DNA from: Symsagittifera roscoffensis
Taxonomy: Eukaryota; Xenacoelomorpha; Acoela; Convolutidae
Length of the DNA stretch: 64,000 nucleotides
Assembly (NCBI RefSeq): GCF_963678635.1
Contig: NC_087065.1
Location: forward strand, 51,837,858 to 51,901,857
Direction of reading: 5' to 3'
Under the pieces are notes generated by a model. The model saw only the letters and a program-made list of their open reading frames with translations, did not search any database and was not told the origin of the DNA. The translations under genes were made by a program, and so were the position numbers. Positions 29,771-42,900 of the stretch are shown here, in pieces (position 1 is the stretch's first letter; each line of letters begins with the position of its first letter).

Positions 29771-32700
29771 ATGCGTCTGAAAATCGAAGACTTTATAGAA
29801 AGCGAAGAACAAAAATGTTGCTCCGAAGAAGTTAAATTGAAAAAGACAACGAAATTGAAGTTCGACAAATTTTATTCTAACTACGATCGAATATCTTCTG
29901 GAAACAAACTGCCTAAATTACAACTGACAACATTGAAGTCTATGCTGATCAATGAGTCAAAGGCGTCGGCAGTTTTATCGGTCGCGGAATGTGACCAAAT
30001 TTGGCAGCAAGTTTTTCTGTCCTGTGAATTTCTTGGAAAATCTGTTCCTAAAAGCGTGAAAAGATTAATACACGGTGAAACTGAGGAAGAGATCAACGCA
30101 GAAGTCGAAGAATTTGATTTTGAAGATGACGAGGAGTTCGAAAATGAGTTGGAGGCTTTGGATGACGATTTAGACGGTGAGTTAGAAAACGTGGATGAAG
30201 ATCTGACCTTTGAGATGGGAGAATTCTCAGAGGACGAAGGAAGCGAAGTTTCGGAAGAACTTAATTTTGCCGATGATCCAAAAGACGATGAATCCGAAAT
30301 CGAGCAAGAAGATGAGGAAGGTAAGAATTTGGATCTGAACGAAGATTTTGATGAAGATGACGAAAAATATGAAGAAAATGCGGACGAAAGGAAAGTAAAC
30401 GGAGACACAAAAGAGTCCGTTTTTGAAGACGATTTTTTGAAAATCGAAGAACTTGAAGCGTTTTTGGACCAAGAGGATAAGAAAGATGAGAAATTGATGA
30501 AGCGTCTCGAGAATCCCCACATGTATGACGATGATTCGAATCAAGATGATGAAAATGAGGACTATGTTGATTACTTTTCTAATATTTCTGGTCAGAAAGG
30601 AAGTGAGATCAATTATAAAGATTTTTTTGATATTCCTCAAGGAAATAAATTTCAAAGATCTAAGAACAATCGAAGTGTTCATTTTGCCGATGAAAACATA
30701 GAAGAAGATGACGAATATTTCGAGGGTAAAAAACGGAAAATTGACCTTTTTGAAACCAACGAAGAATCAGATGATAACGTAGGCGAGGATTTGAGCTTAC
30801 ACGAGAAGAGGATGCAGAAATATCGAGAAAAAATTGACGAAATGCAAGAAAATAGTTTAGGAGAGAAGCCTTGGCAGCTAATGGGTGAAGCGACAGCCGA
30901 AAAGCGACCCACAGACAGTCTTTTAGCCGAAGTATTGCAGTACGATAGTTCGGCACGACCTCCTCCTGAAATTACCAAAGAGAAAACCGAGTCTTTGGAA
31001 CAGGTGATTCTAAGACGAATCAAGGATAAAACTTTTGATGACGTCATGAGAAAATGGCGTCCGAAAGAAGCACCATTTGAATATAGAAAACGGATTCTGC
31101 TGGAGCAGGACAAAAGTAAAATGAGTTTAGCTGAGGTTTATGAACAAGAATTCTTGAAACAAGTTCGCGAAGAGAAAGTAGAAGAAAAGAATGAAAAACA
31201 CGAAGAGATAAAAGAGATGATGAAGAAAGTGTTTTATAAGTTGGACATGCTGTCCCATTTTTCGATCACGCCCCAGGCGCCTTCGACCGAAATGAAGATT
31301 GTGCGCAATGCACCGGCACTCTCCATGGAGGAAGCGGTTCCGGTAGCGTTGGCAGAATCAGCTCAGTTGGCACCTGAAGAAGTGAGAAAGGTGAGTATCA
31401 ATTTGGCTAGCTTTTTCCGATATTTTTTTCTAGAGAGTTTTCGTGAAGTTTTTTCCTCTGGCTAAAGCCTTCATAGAGGACATAGAAAAAGAAGCCAAAT
31501 TTCGGTCCGGATATATTCTAAAAGTTTTCACTAAGGTCATCCGGCTTCATGTACCTTGCTTCATAATGAATTCAAATTTTGTATGTTATCTTGCACACTT
31601 AGCTTGTTGGTAACAAATACGCCCGGGACGGCAAAAGTCCTGTTTTCGAATCTGACCAGGATCAGTTTTTTTCACACGCTAAATATTCAGGATAAAAAAA
31701 ATCTGCCTTTTATTTGTCTGCTTATGTTTTGTCGGCTCAGTTGCCACATCTAAGACTCATAAATTTTAGCTGTAAACAATTCTCACTGCAGTTGTTTTTA
31801 GCATTTTAAAAAAAAGGCCGAATTGAAACTTGCTTTTCATGGTTGTAAGTTTACCAGCTCGATTTGATTTTTTTTTTTCAGTTTTTCATTGTTTTGTCTT
31901 TTTGTCGACTTAATAATTTTTGGCCTAATTAATATCGAATTAGTGGCCTTTTATTACATCTTTCATAGAGGTAAAACAGCAGTTTTATTAGCAAAGGCTT
32001 GCCGTTTGAATCCGGCCGGGCCCTGTTTTTTGACACTGAGTTTTTGTGCTTTTTCGGATTATCTTCAGTCTGTTTTTATTTGCCGGCTTGGTTTCCCTAG
32101 CTCGATAGTTCAGCATTATTTCAAGTTGCTGTAAGCCTCATGTTTCTGACGAAAAAGCCCGGAAGTTCGATTCCAGTTGAGACCTGGTTTTTTTTACAAA
32201 AGAAATTTTTGGCTAATTTACATTATTGTCTGTCTGCTTTTTTGTCTGCTTAGTTCGCAGAAAAGACTTTTTTGAAACTTAGTTCCGCAGAAAAGACTTT
32301 TTATTAAAACTTGTCTTCTTTAAAGCTATCTCAAATCTCTTTGTAGAGTTTCCAATGATGTAGGCAATTTTGTCCTGGATATTTTGGGTCTTTGTTGCAA
32401 TTTTTATTGACAAAAACAATTTTTTTAAACTTTTTTTTCTAAATTTCTTTTCCGTTTGATTTTAATCTTACTCATTCATATTTGTATCGCAAGTGGTGCG
32501 AAGCTCAGCTTCGCCTCTGTGCTACGCTTGCGAATAGCAAGCACTGTCAAATCGGACTTTTTCGTGTTAACAACTTATTTAATAGAATCACTTGGTATCT
32601 TGGTTCAAATTTCTAAGCCTCTACGGCACTCTTAGTCTGGAGGCAACGAAAACGCCTAGGACCGCAAAGGTTTGCGATTCGAGTCTGACCAGGACATGTT

Positions 32701-33620
32701 TTTTTTTTCAAACGAGAAATCCTCCGTTTCAATAAAATTGTCGGCTTATTGTTTGTCTGGTTATGTTTTGTCCGCTTAGTTGCCACATCTTAGATTTTTC
32801 GTGCTGTATGCATTTGTTTGTTAGTTTCTTCTGATGTTTTCATTTACTCCTGCAATTTGTATTTCAACTTACTTTATTTTCGTATAATTTTCTTTTTTGA
32901 TTTTTTTCTCTTAAAAAATGTATATGCCTAAATGCTTTCGGCTCACTCCCCTCATTTTCATCGGCTTACTCGCCTCATTTTCGGTTGATCGAGGGAACTA
33001 TAGTTTGTATGCTTTCCTCCGGATTGCACAAAACGTTAAAAATTTTTAGTCTAAAGTTTTCGTGACCACAAATTTATTTTCGCACAAAAATTATGCTAAT
33101 GTAACATCGTTCCAGGCATTTTTGAAAGTTTTTAATTGTGGTTTCTTCGAAAAAATTTTTCGTTTTCTTTGGACTTAGTGGCTCTCTTTGCCTTTCCTGT
33201 AGCTCCGCTTCGACTCTGTGTATTAAATGGGCAGGTGAAAAGAGGCAAAATTATATATATGTTTGCTTGCAGGTAAAACAGTCAGAAGAGAAAGCGACTT
33301 CAGAGCGAAGTAAAACAGACAAGCTGAGAGAGCGCAGACACAAGAAATTGAGACAGAAGGCCATAGCGGCACGTGAAGAGAAGAAACTAGACCCGGACTC
33401 AAAAGAGAAGGCTCTTCTGGACTTGAAGAAGGCTGCCAGAGGCAACAGAGACTTGAAGATAGTGAGTGACAAGAAGGCTGCAGTTAACTACACCGGAAAC
33501 ATGACCTCGTCTACGTTCTTCACACAATTGAACGATCAGCAGAAAATGAAGAGTGATAAAAGTAAAAAGAAGGACATTAGAGATCAGGACTCAAAACGTG
33601 TTGCCAAGTTTAAATTATGA
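29771..33620 (+). CDS. MPHOSPH10: U3 snoRNP protein MPP10
   Basis: Two exons, 29771-31390 and 33273-33620, join in phase 0 across a GTGAGT...TTGCAG intron of 1.88 kb to give 655 residues, close to the usual MPP10 length. MPP10 is a nucleolar scaffold of the small-subunit processome and binds IMP3/IMP4 for early pre-18S rRNA cleavage. Supporting features are a long Asp/Glu-rich region (about residues 110-290), the conserved KPWQLMGEATAEKRP block near 365, an FDDVMRKWRPKEAPFEYRKR block near 420, SLAEVYEQEFLK near 455, and the LAPEEVRK block just before the splice. The second exon supplies a Lys/Arg-rich C-terminus. The ATG follows a stretch with no upstream open frame. Nothing looks broken. Confidence 0.95.
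31391..33272 (+). repeat. MPP10 intron with several tRNA-like SINE heads and A/B modules
   Basis: Box B-like sequences with nearby unique tails occur at about 31660 (ttcgaatctgaccagga), 32009 (gtttgaatccggccggg), 32164 (gttcgattccagttgag) and 32680 (gattcgagtctgaccagg), each 35-70 bases after a box A-like stretch. A family B copy with an exact gcgaagctcagcttcgc palindrome lies at about 32484-32519, followed directly by a family A copy at 32526-32600. No second gene is seen. Confidence 0.6.
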
Positions 33621-33977
33621 TTATAAATTAAATATTTAGACTTATTCACTTTTTTAACCGAACCAGGTGAAAAATAGTTAGAGTACTCATGCCAAGATGG
33701 CAAGTTATATCACGTTTAGCAAGTTTTCGTTCTTAAGACTGTTTTTTTTTGGAATGTTTTTTTTTCTTAATTAAATTCACTTCGCCAAAGGTTTCCTAAA
33801 AAATCACCTGCAGCCCAGTATTATTTACAAATATTTAAAAACCAAGTACCACATCACAGAGCCCATAAACTTGAAAGACCTGGCCATGAAAATTTGATGA
33901 AATCAATTCACAAATTCTGCGCACGTTAATGATTCGATGATGGTTGTTGTGTTTTTTTTTTCAGATAGTAATTCATT
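33621..33977. other. MPP10-MCAT intergenic spacer
   Basis: Short AT-rich spacer holding the MPP10 3' end. A candidate polyadenylation region (aattaaatatttag) follows the stop at about 33626. The MCAT first exon begins at 33978, so the two genes are in tandem 357 bp apart. Confidence 0.5.
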
Positions 33978-36900
33978 ATGGCTCTGAAAGCGAGACGCAG
34001 TGTTTGCCAATTTTGTCTGCATCAGCAAGCTGTTGCCGTGTTTAAAACCATTCCCCTCAACAGAAGATGTTCCACTAAGTAAGGGACGATTTAATCTGAA
34101 ACTTCAATTTCCAATTTTAAGGAGTTTTTTCTTGACAATTGCATCATAGCTGCATACATAGTTTCATTTTATAAGGATATTTGTTTCTGCGATAACTGTA
34201 TTTTATTTGTGTTAACAGTAACACGATTTACTAATACAAGGATAATTATTTAGTGTTAAGGAACGAGAGGCTTTTTAATACGGTCCTGCTTTTTTCTCGA
34301 AAGAGTGTGTGCGCAAGCAAGGCTGTTGATCTAAAAGCTGCGACTTTTTCTTCTGATAAGTAGCCAACTTCTGTTGTAAATTTTTGTCATGAAAATAAGT
34401 TCAGCATTTTAGCAAAAAAAAACACGCTATCGCTGCTCTTTGGTATTTGTTTTTTTTTGCAAGTTTGTTAATTTAATTGCCCTTGGATTAGTTAATATGT
34501 TGCGAAAAACTTTGCGCTCGATCTTGTTTTTGGCGTTATGAATTGATATTTTTTAAGGTTCACTTCAAATTCAATTGCTCAATAGATGGCAATTTACTCT
34601 TTCCATTATCAAAAAAGTTGAATTGCACAAAAAATGAAACTTGCTTAGGGTTCAAAAGAGGGTTTTAATTTTCAGATTTTCCTGCCGAATAAAAAATCAC
34701 ATAGACCCGGGTTTCTGTAAATGTGTTAAATTGATTGTGAAAGTGTCAAAAACAAAGTCCATTCACAATATCTTTTTGCCATGTTAGCTTTAGACAGTTA
34801 ATTCACGAGGTTAAGCTACCAATATACGAGCTATAGATCGCTGAACAGATGTTCCGCTGATTAGAAACTAGTTGGAGGTGCCGACCTTTTTAGTATTATC
34901 AACAACGTAGAAATGTTATCTTATGATTGTTTTGGTTTTTTGCTTCAAAATCAAGCTGTTTATGGTTGTCCTTTATATTCAGCAGCTCATATGGAGAAGA
35001 GGTTACTGAAGATGTGGATGTTCGGAAATTACTCAAAGACTCGCGAATAACTGTACGGACACCTTTAGAGGCTGATGATGTTAACCTAGACGTACACAGT
35101 GGCGAATTCAAAACATCAATATCGGCAAAAGCGGTTCTTAATTTGAACAAACCACCCAAAAGTAAAAACAGGTTAGCTTAAACCTGCGTGATAATATCAT
35201 TAGGCTGTAAAACGAAAAGAGGAATAGTTAATAGGCAGTGCGAAGAATTTACAGTGTTCAAAATTAGCAGTCTTCAAGTTTTGCGGCTGTTTCCCGTACT
35301 CAATTCTTAATGTTTTTCCAGACGTGCTCACATTTATTTCATGTCTAAATTTCAATCAGTTGTGGTCAGACATGTGACATCAATGCGCAGGAGTGAAACT
35401 GCGTACGATTGACACTTCTGCGCAGATCTAGTTTGCAAATGACCAGATCTGCAGCAAGCCTGACCAGACCTGATCATTTAATGCGTTTTTGATGCTCCAG
35501 GCCGATATTTTGGTTTGGAGTGAATTTTGACTGCTTTGTGTGAAATCTTTTTCCAGTCTTTTTTATCTCAAATTTTTGACCCATTCTTTCAAAATTTCCT
35601 CGTTGAGATTATAATTTATAACTATTTGCAAATTGTTATTAATATCCTTTTTCTGCCACGGAGTGTTCATGATGTCAGTTAAACTAACATTGCTCGTTTC
35701 GACGGCGTGAGCCAATTTTTTACACATTTCAGTTGCCCATTCATTTCAGCACGTAAAGAGAATTACCTTCTTGAAACCGATGAAGTAGCTCAATTATACA
35801 AACATGGTGCATAATTTGGCCCTAACTAATTATCCATTGTTACTCCACCATAAAATATGTGTGGCTGTCTAGATTCGACTTGAGTCAGAAGAGTGCGTTC
35901 ATGTTTGGAGGCGACAGTTTACACATGGACAGTGTATTTGTGGATCGCCTGTCTGCAGACCCCTCTGTGGGGGAGGTGTTCGAGGAAGCCTCTTCTCTGT
36001 TGGGATATAATGTGCTCGATATCTGCCTTAATGGTCAGTGCTCTTATTGGTGAGAAAAAACGCAATTTCACCTATCCCCTCCCCCCACCCCCCGAAGAAG
36101 AAAAAATATAGCGACCAGAGTGGAATCATACTCGACATCACTGAAGGTAGTATTAGGGGATTCAGGGAGGTGAGAACGACTCCCTCGCCAATCAAAGGGC
36201 CCATTGTGGTACTATTGCACGGCATACATTTTTAGCTGACCGACCCTAAAGTTTTACACAAGGCATAGTCGGAGTCAATATGTACCAAGTTTGTTGAGGA
36301 GCGCGCACCAAAAAAACGCATGTTTTAAAGCCAAACCTTCAACAAGGTGTCTTTTTGTCAATTTGTCTGAGGCGCTAAATGTTTTGGGCCAAAATAGGAT
36401 CTTAATTATGGTTTGGGAGGTCTTCGAAAGGCAACTTGGTCGGTCTATAGAAAAGGTCGGCAAAACTTTTTAAAATCCGCTCACTCCTAAGTGGGTCCCT
36501 TCCTAAAAAACTCGCGCGTCCCTCAACAGTTTTAATTAAGGACGATTTTGCTGGGTGTTTTAATACATATCAGGGCAGTAAAATCTTCAGATACGCGAGC
36601 CGTCGTACAGTTGTTGTTTGTGACCACCGCTGAAAAATGTGGCCCAGAACTCGCGGCTGTAATAGAAAGAATGAAAATTATTTTTACAAACTATCACGAA
36701 GAACTGAAATCTGATACGCCATCGCCACAAGCAAATACAGATTTAAAATCCTGATTTATAAATTTTCGGTGAAAACGCTCTAAAATGAAACTTAATTGTT
36801 ATGCATGGTTGGGAAAAGTAGAATCTAATGTTTGTTTATATAATAGAGGTAAAGAGGTGTTGTTTTCAGGCAATTCTGACTTGTGGAACTCGTTAAATTA

Positions 36901-39900
36901 CTCTGATGTTGTTACTTTTGTAACATCAATGGCTGAAATTGCCTGGATTAAGAAGCATAGACCATTAGTCCATGACGGTCTTATCATGACCTGTGGTATT
37001 GGGGTGGGGGAGATAAGCGCATTGGTGGCGGCAGGTGCACTTGGCATGCCACAGGCTCTCAAGTTGGTCAGTAAGTATCAATCATAGATTTTTTCTCTAA
37101 TATGTCCAATTATCCAAATTAAGAGTCGATAAATGTACTTCAATGTCTTATCTAGGTCGTCATGATAGTTTTTTGCTTTTTTAAAGCAGAAGTCCGAAAA
37201 TGCTCTAATATTTCACAGAAGTGCATTCAAACATACTAATGCATTTATAATTGCTTTTAGGTATATATAATCCGTTTCATTTGCTAAAAGTTAGCTTAGT
37301 TGTGACTTCTAATTACGAAAGTGTAAAGATTTGAAATAGGGAAATTTGAAAAAACGTGGTTGACTTTCAGTTTCGAAAAGGAAGTTTAATTTTCAAATTT
37401 CCCTGCGGAATAGTAATTTACCTATTGATCCAGTTTTCTCAAATTGATTCTTTTGATCAAAAAAATGCCAATCTTGAACTGTTTTTGAAATTCTGAAATT
37501 GCAAGAACTTTAATGCCATATATTTTAACTTTGCAGTTTTTCTCTTCTGTTTCCTTGCGCTCATTGACTCTTTTCCAACTGTCTGTTGGCTATGTTGGCA
37601 TCATCATAAAGTTCACAAGAATTTGAAATCCTTGCTTCATAATTTTAATAGGTAGCTCAGAGCAACTAAGGAATCTTTTCTGCTAAACGGCCCTAAATCG
37701 ATTTTTCACAAATTGGATCATAATACTCGAAAATGATTGGTCGCAATTACTTTCATCTAAAGTATTTCTGGATTCAAAAACAGAAGCTTAGCCAGCAAAT
37801 TACAATCGGACAAATAACAGAAAAGACCTCAACTAATTTTTTCCGAGTCGATTGATTAATAGAGATGCGCTTGCTAGTACTTATTTAATTGAGGTTCTTG
37901 AATGCGTTTTCCTCAACCAGAACATCAATGCAGAGAAAATTTTGTTTGTTTGGTGTCGCGCGTGTGTGAAATCCGCTCCGCCTCGTATATATTCAGTTTT
38001 TCGTTGTCGCATTTTAATGGTTCTGAAAAAGGGTTAAAGAGATCTGAGGTCAATCTTACTTGCAGTTTGCTCACAACTTCAAATTGCATGTTATTGCGCT
38101 AACGAAAATTTTTGTTTTTGTAATGGCTTTTTTTTCTGTCAGTTTTCAAAATTTACCAGTTTTATTATAAATAGGGACACAATCATAATAATTAATGACA
38201 TTTGAACTGTCCGTGTCACTCATTTGGTTGTCAAAATTGCAGAACTATAAACCAATCGCATTTGAGCGGACTGTAAAAGACACTCGGAAGTTAATTTATT
38301 TACTTGATAGTTTTTTCGTATATGTCAGGTAAATATTAAATAATTCAGCTGGTTCATTTGGCAGCTGGTTAATACTTAACACCATTTTTTTCCAGAAGAC
38401 AGACGTGATGCCTTGCAACAAGCGGTTCGTTTGAGTGAAAGTGGTTTAGCAGTGGTGTATGGGAGCAAGAAAACCAAATTTGCAGCGCTATGTGAACATC
38501 TGAAATCTTTTGGCGAGTTGGGTGGGATAGAAGAACCTGTATGTAATGTGGCTATACATTTGTTCGCGTGTACCAAGGTCATAGGTGGTCACATGCAGTG
38601 TCTAAAACATCTGGAGGCCCTGCAAAAAGAGTATAATATAAGGTCAGTGGCGTGCGCTCGAATTTTATGACAGGCTTTTACTGAGGCAGTAGCGGATTTA
38701 GGAAGGGGGGGGGGCTGGGGGGGATGGCGCTAAAAATTTTGTAAAGGCGCCTTTGGCGCCAATATATACTAATTTTGAGGGGGAGAGCGCGCCAAAAAAA
38801 CGCGATTTTTTGGTCAAAATTTTCCAAAGTGCCTTAAAACGGCGTTTGTTTTTTTTTTTCAAAAATTTGCCTGCGGCGCAGAAAATTTGGTCAAATTAGG
38901 GTCTTTATTATGATTTGGAAGACCTCAGAATCGACTTTAAAAAAATCCGACCCCTCGAGAAATTCCTATATCCGCGCCTACTAAGAGGTGAGTTTACTTT
39001 ATCTTTTGATCAGTTTTTGTAAGGTTGAGACAAGTTATTTGGCAAAATGGTTTTTGACATGAATTTTGATAGCGAGTCTTTGAATATTGATTTGACGGTT
39101 GATCTCATTCTACATTCGCGTATTTTGACGGTACAGTTCGGTCGAATTCAGAACAGCAAAATGGTACTGAAACGGCAAACTTTTCAAGAAAGTTTGTTAA
39201 TAAGAGTGAACGGTGGGGGTTCAATTTATTCACGTGCTATTTTATACGGTATAGTCCACTTCAATGTACATTTTTCATTTTGAGGGAAAGCGAAAATGGT
39301 TCGACAAATAACTCATTTTTTAGTTTCGAAAGCGTTGTTGTGTGTTCATATACATTTCCAATTGGATGTTGTCGTTAATGAAACTTTTTGAAAATGAATT
39401 AATAGATGTATATTTTGAATTTTCAGCGTCAATGAACGAAGTGAAAACTTTTTAGGCTGGTTGAATTTTGTTTTGACCGGGAAAAATCTTAAATTTGATC
39501 ATGCTCGAATATGATATTCCGTAGTTTGTATTTTGATTTCTTTTCAAGTTCAATTTAAATTGATTAGGAAGGCAAATTAAGCTCTCAAGTTTTGAAAGTG
39601 CAAATGGTGTGGAAAGCATGAATTTTATATTTGCACTCCACTCGATTTGAAAACTGAAATCCACATTCAAAGTTTAACCAATGACCTTGTGAACATTAAT
39701 CATTGAATATCTATCCATCTATCTATACTATATTTGAATATGTCGCATATTTCTCACCATATTTAAGCTTTTCATATATTGCATGTTTAACGGAAGAACT
39801 TTTGCACGTTTTAGCTATTTTACAATGCTCAAGAAATTTTTTCGTTTTTGCGGTTTTTTTCAATGCTAGGCATATTAAAGGCCTGAATGTAAGACTATCG

Positions 39901-42900
39901 CTATGATGCCAGCATGGGAGGGGAGGAGAGAAGGTGGTGTAAAGCTGGGTTTCATCTATTTATACATTATGGAACAAGGATAGCCGGTTACTGTGCAAGT
40001 AGCACAGAATATTCCGACCATAGTCTTAAAAAAATACAACTAAGTTTTGTTCAATTATTGTCGTTTTTTACGTAGTGTGATTAAAGGAGCTGAATCAACA
40101 AAACTGGGGATAAGATATATTCGACATCCATACTAAATTTAGCAAATTGAAAAACAATTTTTATACAAAAATAATTAAACAATGAAAAAACTCAAACAAA
40201 AAAATTTCGAATTTTTTTTGAATTTTTGAAAAATTTGATTTTAAAAAGGCGCTATAATACTCAAAGAAAACTAACATTACCCATGTAAAACTCAGTTTTT
40301 AGTTCTTAAATTAAGCTATTGTAAGCTTTAAAGCAATTAATCAGTTGAAATAAAACTGCTCGCTCGCTTCATTCGCTCGAAATGAGATGAAAAATCCAAA
40401 ATTTCAAACCGGTTTTTCTCGGCACTGGGAATTTTTTTTTGAAGTTTTTTTAATGTGGTTCAAATCATGACCTAAGGGCTTTAATACGATATGCCAAGTC
40501 CGATGATTATTTGTGGTACCGTACTTGATTTTGCGTGGAAAAAAATAGAAAAAACTTAAGCACACCTTTCAATGGTCGGAACAATGAATTTTTCGTTTCA
40601 GCGTTTATTTCAGCAAATTTGAAATTGGCAACCTCAGGATGATGAGCTGTCCTAGGCACTTCTCCCAGGGGTTGCAAAATTGGCCTTCAAATGTGAATAT
40701 CCAAATTTTTTAGGTTTTGGGATTTGACGATTTTTGTGATTTTATTCAATTTTTAGATAAAAAATTTCTTAACATATTTTGAAATTCGAAAGTCGTGCCT
40801 CCAAATGTGACTTAAACGCTTATCATTTTTCGCTTTATTGCTTTTTTATCATTTTTCGAAACTTGAAAAAAACTTGTTTCGAACACCAAAGAAAATCATT
40901 CGGCAATCCATCCACACATTCGACAGTTCTCCATCCAGTCATTCATCATCTTTCTAGCCATCCATCCCTTTAGATCTCCATGTATCTAGCGATCAATACA
41001 TCCAATCAGCCATCCATTCATGTAGCTATCCATGCAGCCATCAATCCACCTAGCCTTGCAACCAACCAGTCATCCATCCAACCATATTCATCAGCTCAGC
41101 CATCTATACATACAACCCGTCATTCTTTAACCCAGCCATCACTCATGCGATCCATCCAGCTATCCATCATGCATTCTGTCATTCAGCCAATCATTCAAAC
41201 ATCCCTTGATCCATCCAGCCATCCTTACATCCAGCTCAACATCCATTATCCCGCCTATTTTTCTGGTAAACATAAAAGCTGTCATTTTTCACAAGCAGCT
41301 TTTGCTTCAGGGGGCCTGCCAGTGATAGTTAATTTCATACCAATGCGTTAAGAAACGTGTTTTTTAATTACGCAGGCACGAGAAAAATTTTTCTCTCGGA
41401 ATTAGAGTAAAAGAGAATAACTGTTCGGAAACAAAGTAAAATTAGTTTTGCAACTTGTTTCATAAACTAATTTTCACTACAAATAACTATAACGTGAAAA
41501 AACTTCTAAAATTTTTTAAATGCTTCAAATTTTGTTAATCTTTGTTGAATCATCTCATAGGCTGCTAAGTGTGGTTTTTAACCTGCTTCTGGGGTTGTTA
41601 GCGTGAAAAAAAAATGGAAACAGTTCAAAATATTCCAAAGAGGAAAAAATTATTCAATAATTTATCAGAAATATAACACATTCAAATTGCTTCCGTGCTG
41701 TGCTTGAAAAAAAATTTTAAGCAATGTTTCCGCCCTTTCTTTGAACAATCAAAACAGGAAACGTGTTTTGCTTCGTAAATACTAGGTATTGGCGAGATTT
41801 TTTTTCAAACATGCGTGTTTTATACCAGATCAGCAATAGCTTTTATTTAATCTCGTAATTTTGTCACATCTCGACACTTTGTTCAAGAAATTCAGTGTTT
41901 TTTAACTGTTTTTTTGTTGCAACTTTTTTTGTCGTTGCGTAAATAAGTCTCGAGATAGTAGCTCGTTAATTTAATTTTGTTTATAAAACTAACTAGATAG
42001 GAAGTTTCTTAGGGCCAATTGGGCAGTCTTTTGTGACAAGATGAGTTTCATTTCAGGAAGATTGTGCCTCTGAAATCAGCGATCGCTCTCCATACTCCCT
42101 TGATGAAAGCTGCTTCTGAGCAGTTTGCTGTAGCTTTGAACGATGTTGTTTTCAATGACCCTAAAACGTGGACCGCTTCAGTATATTCAGGAGTGACTGG
42201 AGCAAGATATCAAAGGCAGAGATCACCAGATGAACATTCACTCAACTTAAGTTTTAAGTTTGATCCGTTCATAGGATCCATCCAATTAAAATTACCTGTT
42301 TAAGGTTTATCTAATTTGAAAAAGTTGAGGTCCCGAGAGTTTCAAAAATTGTACCACGAGCAACGCTTGATAAAATTGATTTTTTACCGACCAGATTCGA
42401 GCATCATGGTCAAACTTTCAAGATACCAAAAACAAAAGTTTTTGGGCCGTTGAGCAGAACAGACGCTGAGGATTAAATGTTCACAAATCCTCAGCGTCTG
42501 TTCTGTTCAACGGCCCAAAAACTGTGTTTTTGCTATCTTGAAAGTTTGACCATGATGCTCGAATCTGGTCGGTTGAAACTATTATCAGCGAAAAGGCCCA
42601 AAAATTATGTAGAATAAATCAGTAAGATTTTTCTGTTATTCTGGATGTCTCTGCCTGGCATAGAGATGACTTTGTAAAGAAGAACTCATATGCTGCCAAA
42701 ATGATGCTACTGAAACAGTTAACATCGCCTGTGAAATGGGAGACGATAGCCAACAGGTTTTCTCAAAGAGGCAGAAATGACGAATATCCGAACTATTATG
42801 AAATCGGAAGTGGTGCTTTGATAAAAGAAAGCTTCAGGCAGATAAATGCAAAGGCATATACGAGATGTAGAAAATTGAAATCTTTCATTGAATTTGTCGA

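Noticed and set aside
29881-30522. A 213-codon Ser-rich minus-strand frame
   Set aside because: Mirror of the Asp/Glu-rich part of MPP10.
40980-41351. A 123-codon frame
   Set aside because: Produced by the TCCA tetranucleotide repeat; no codon or motif support.
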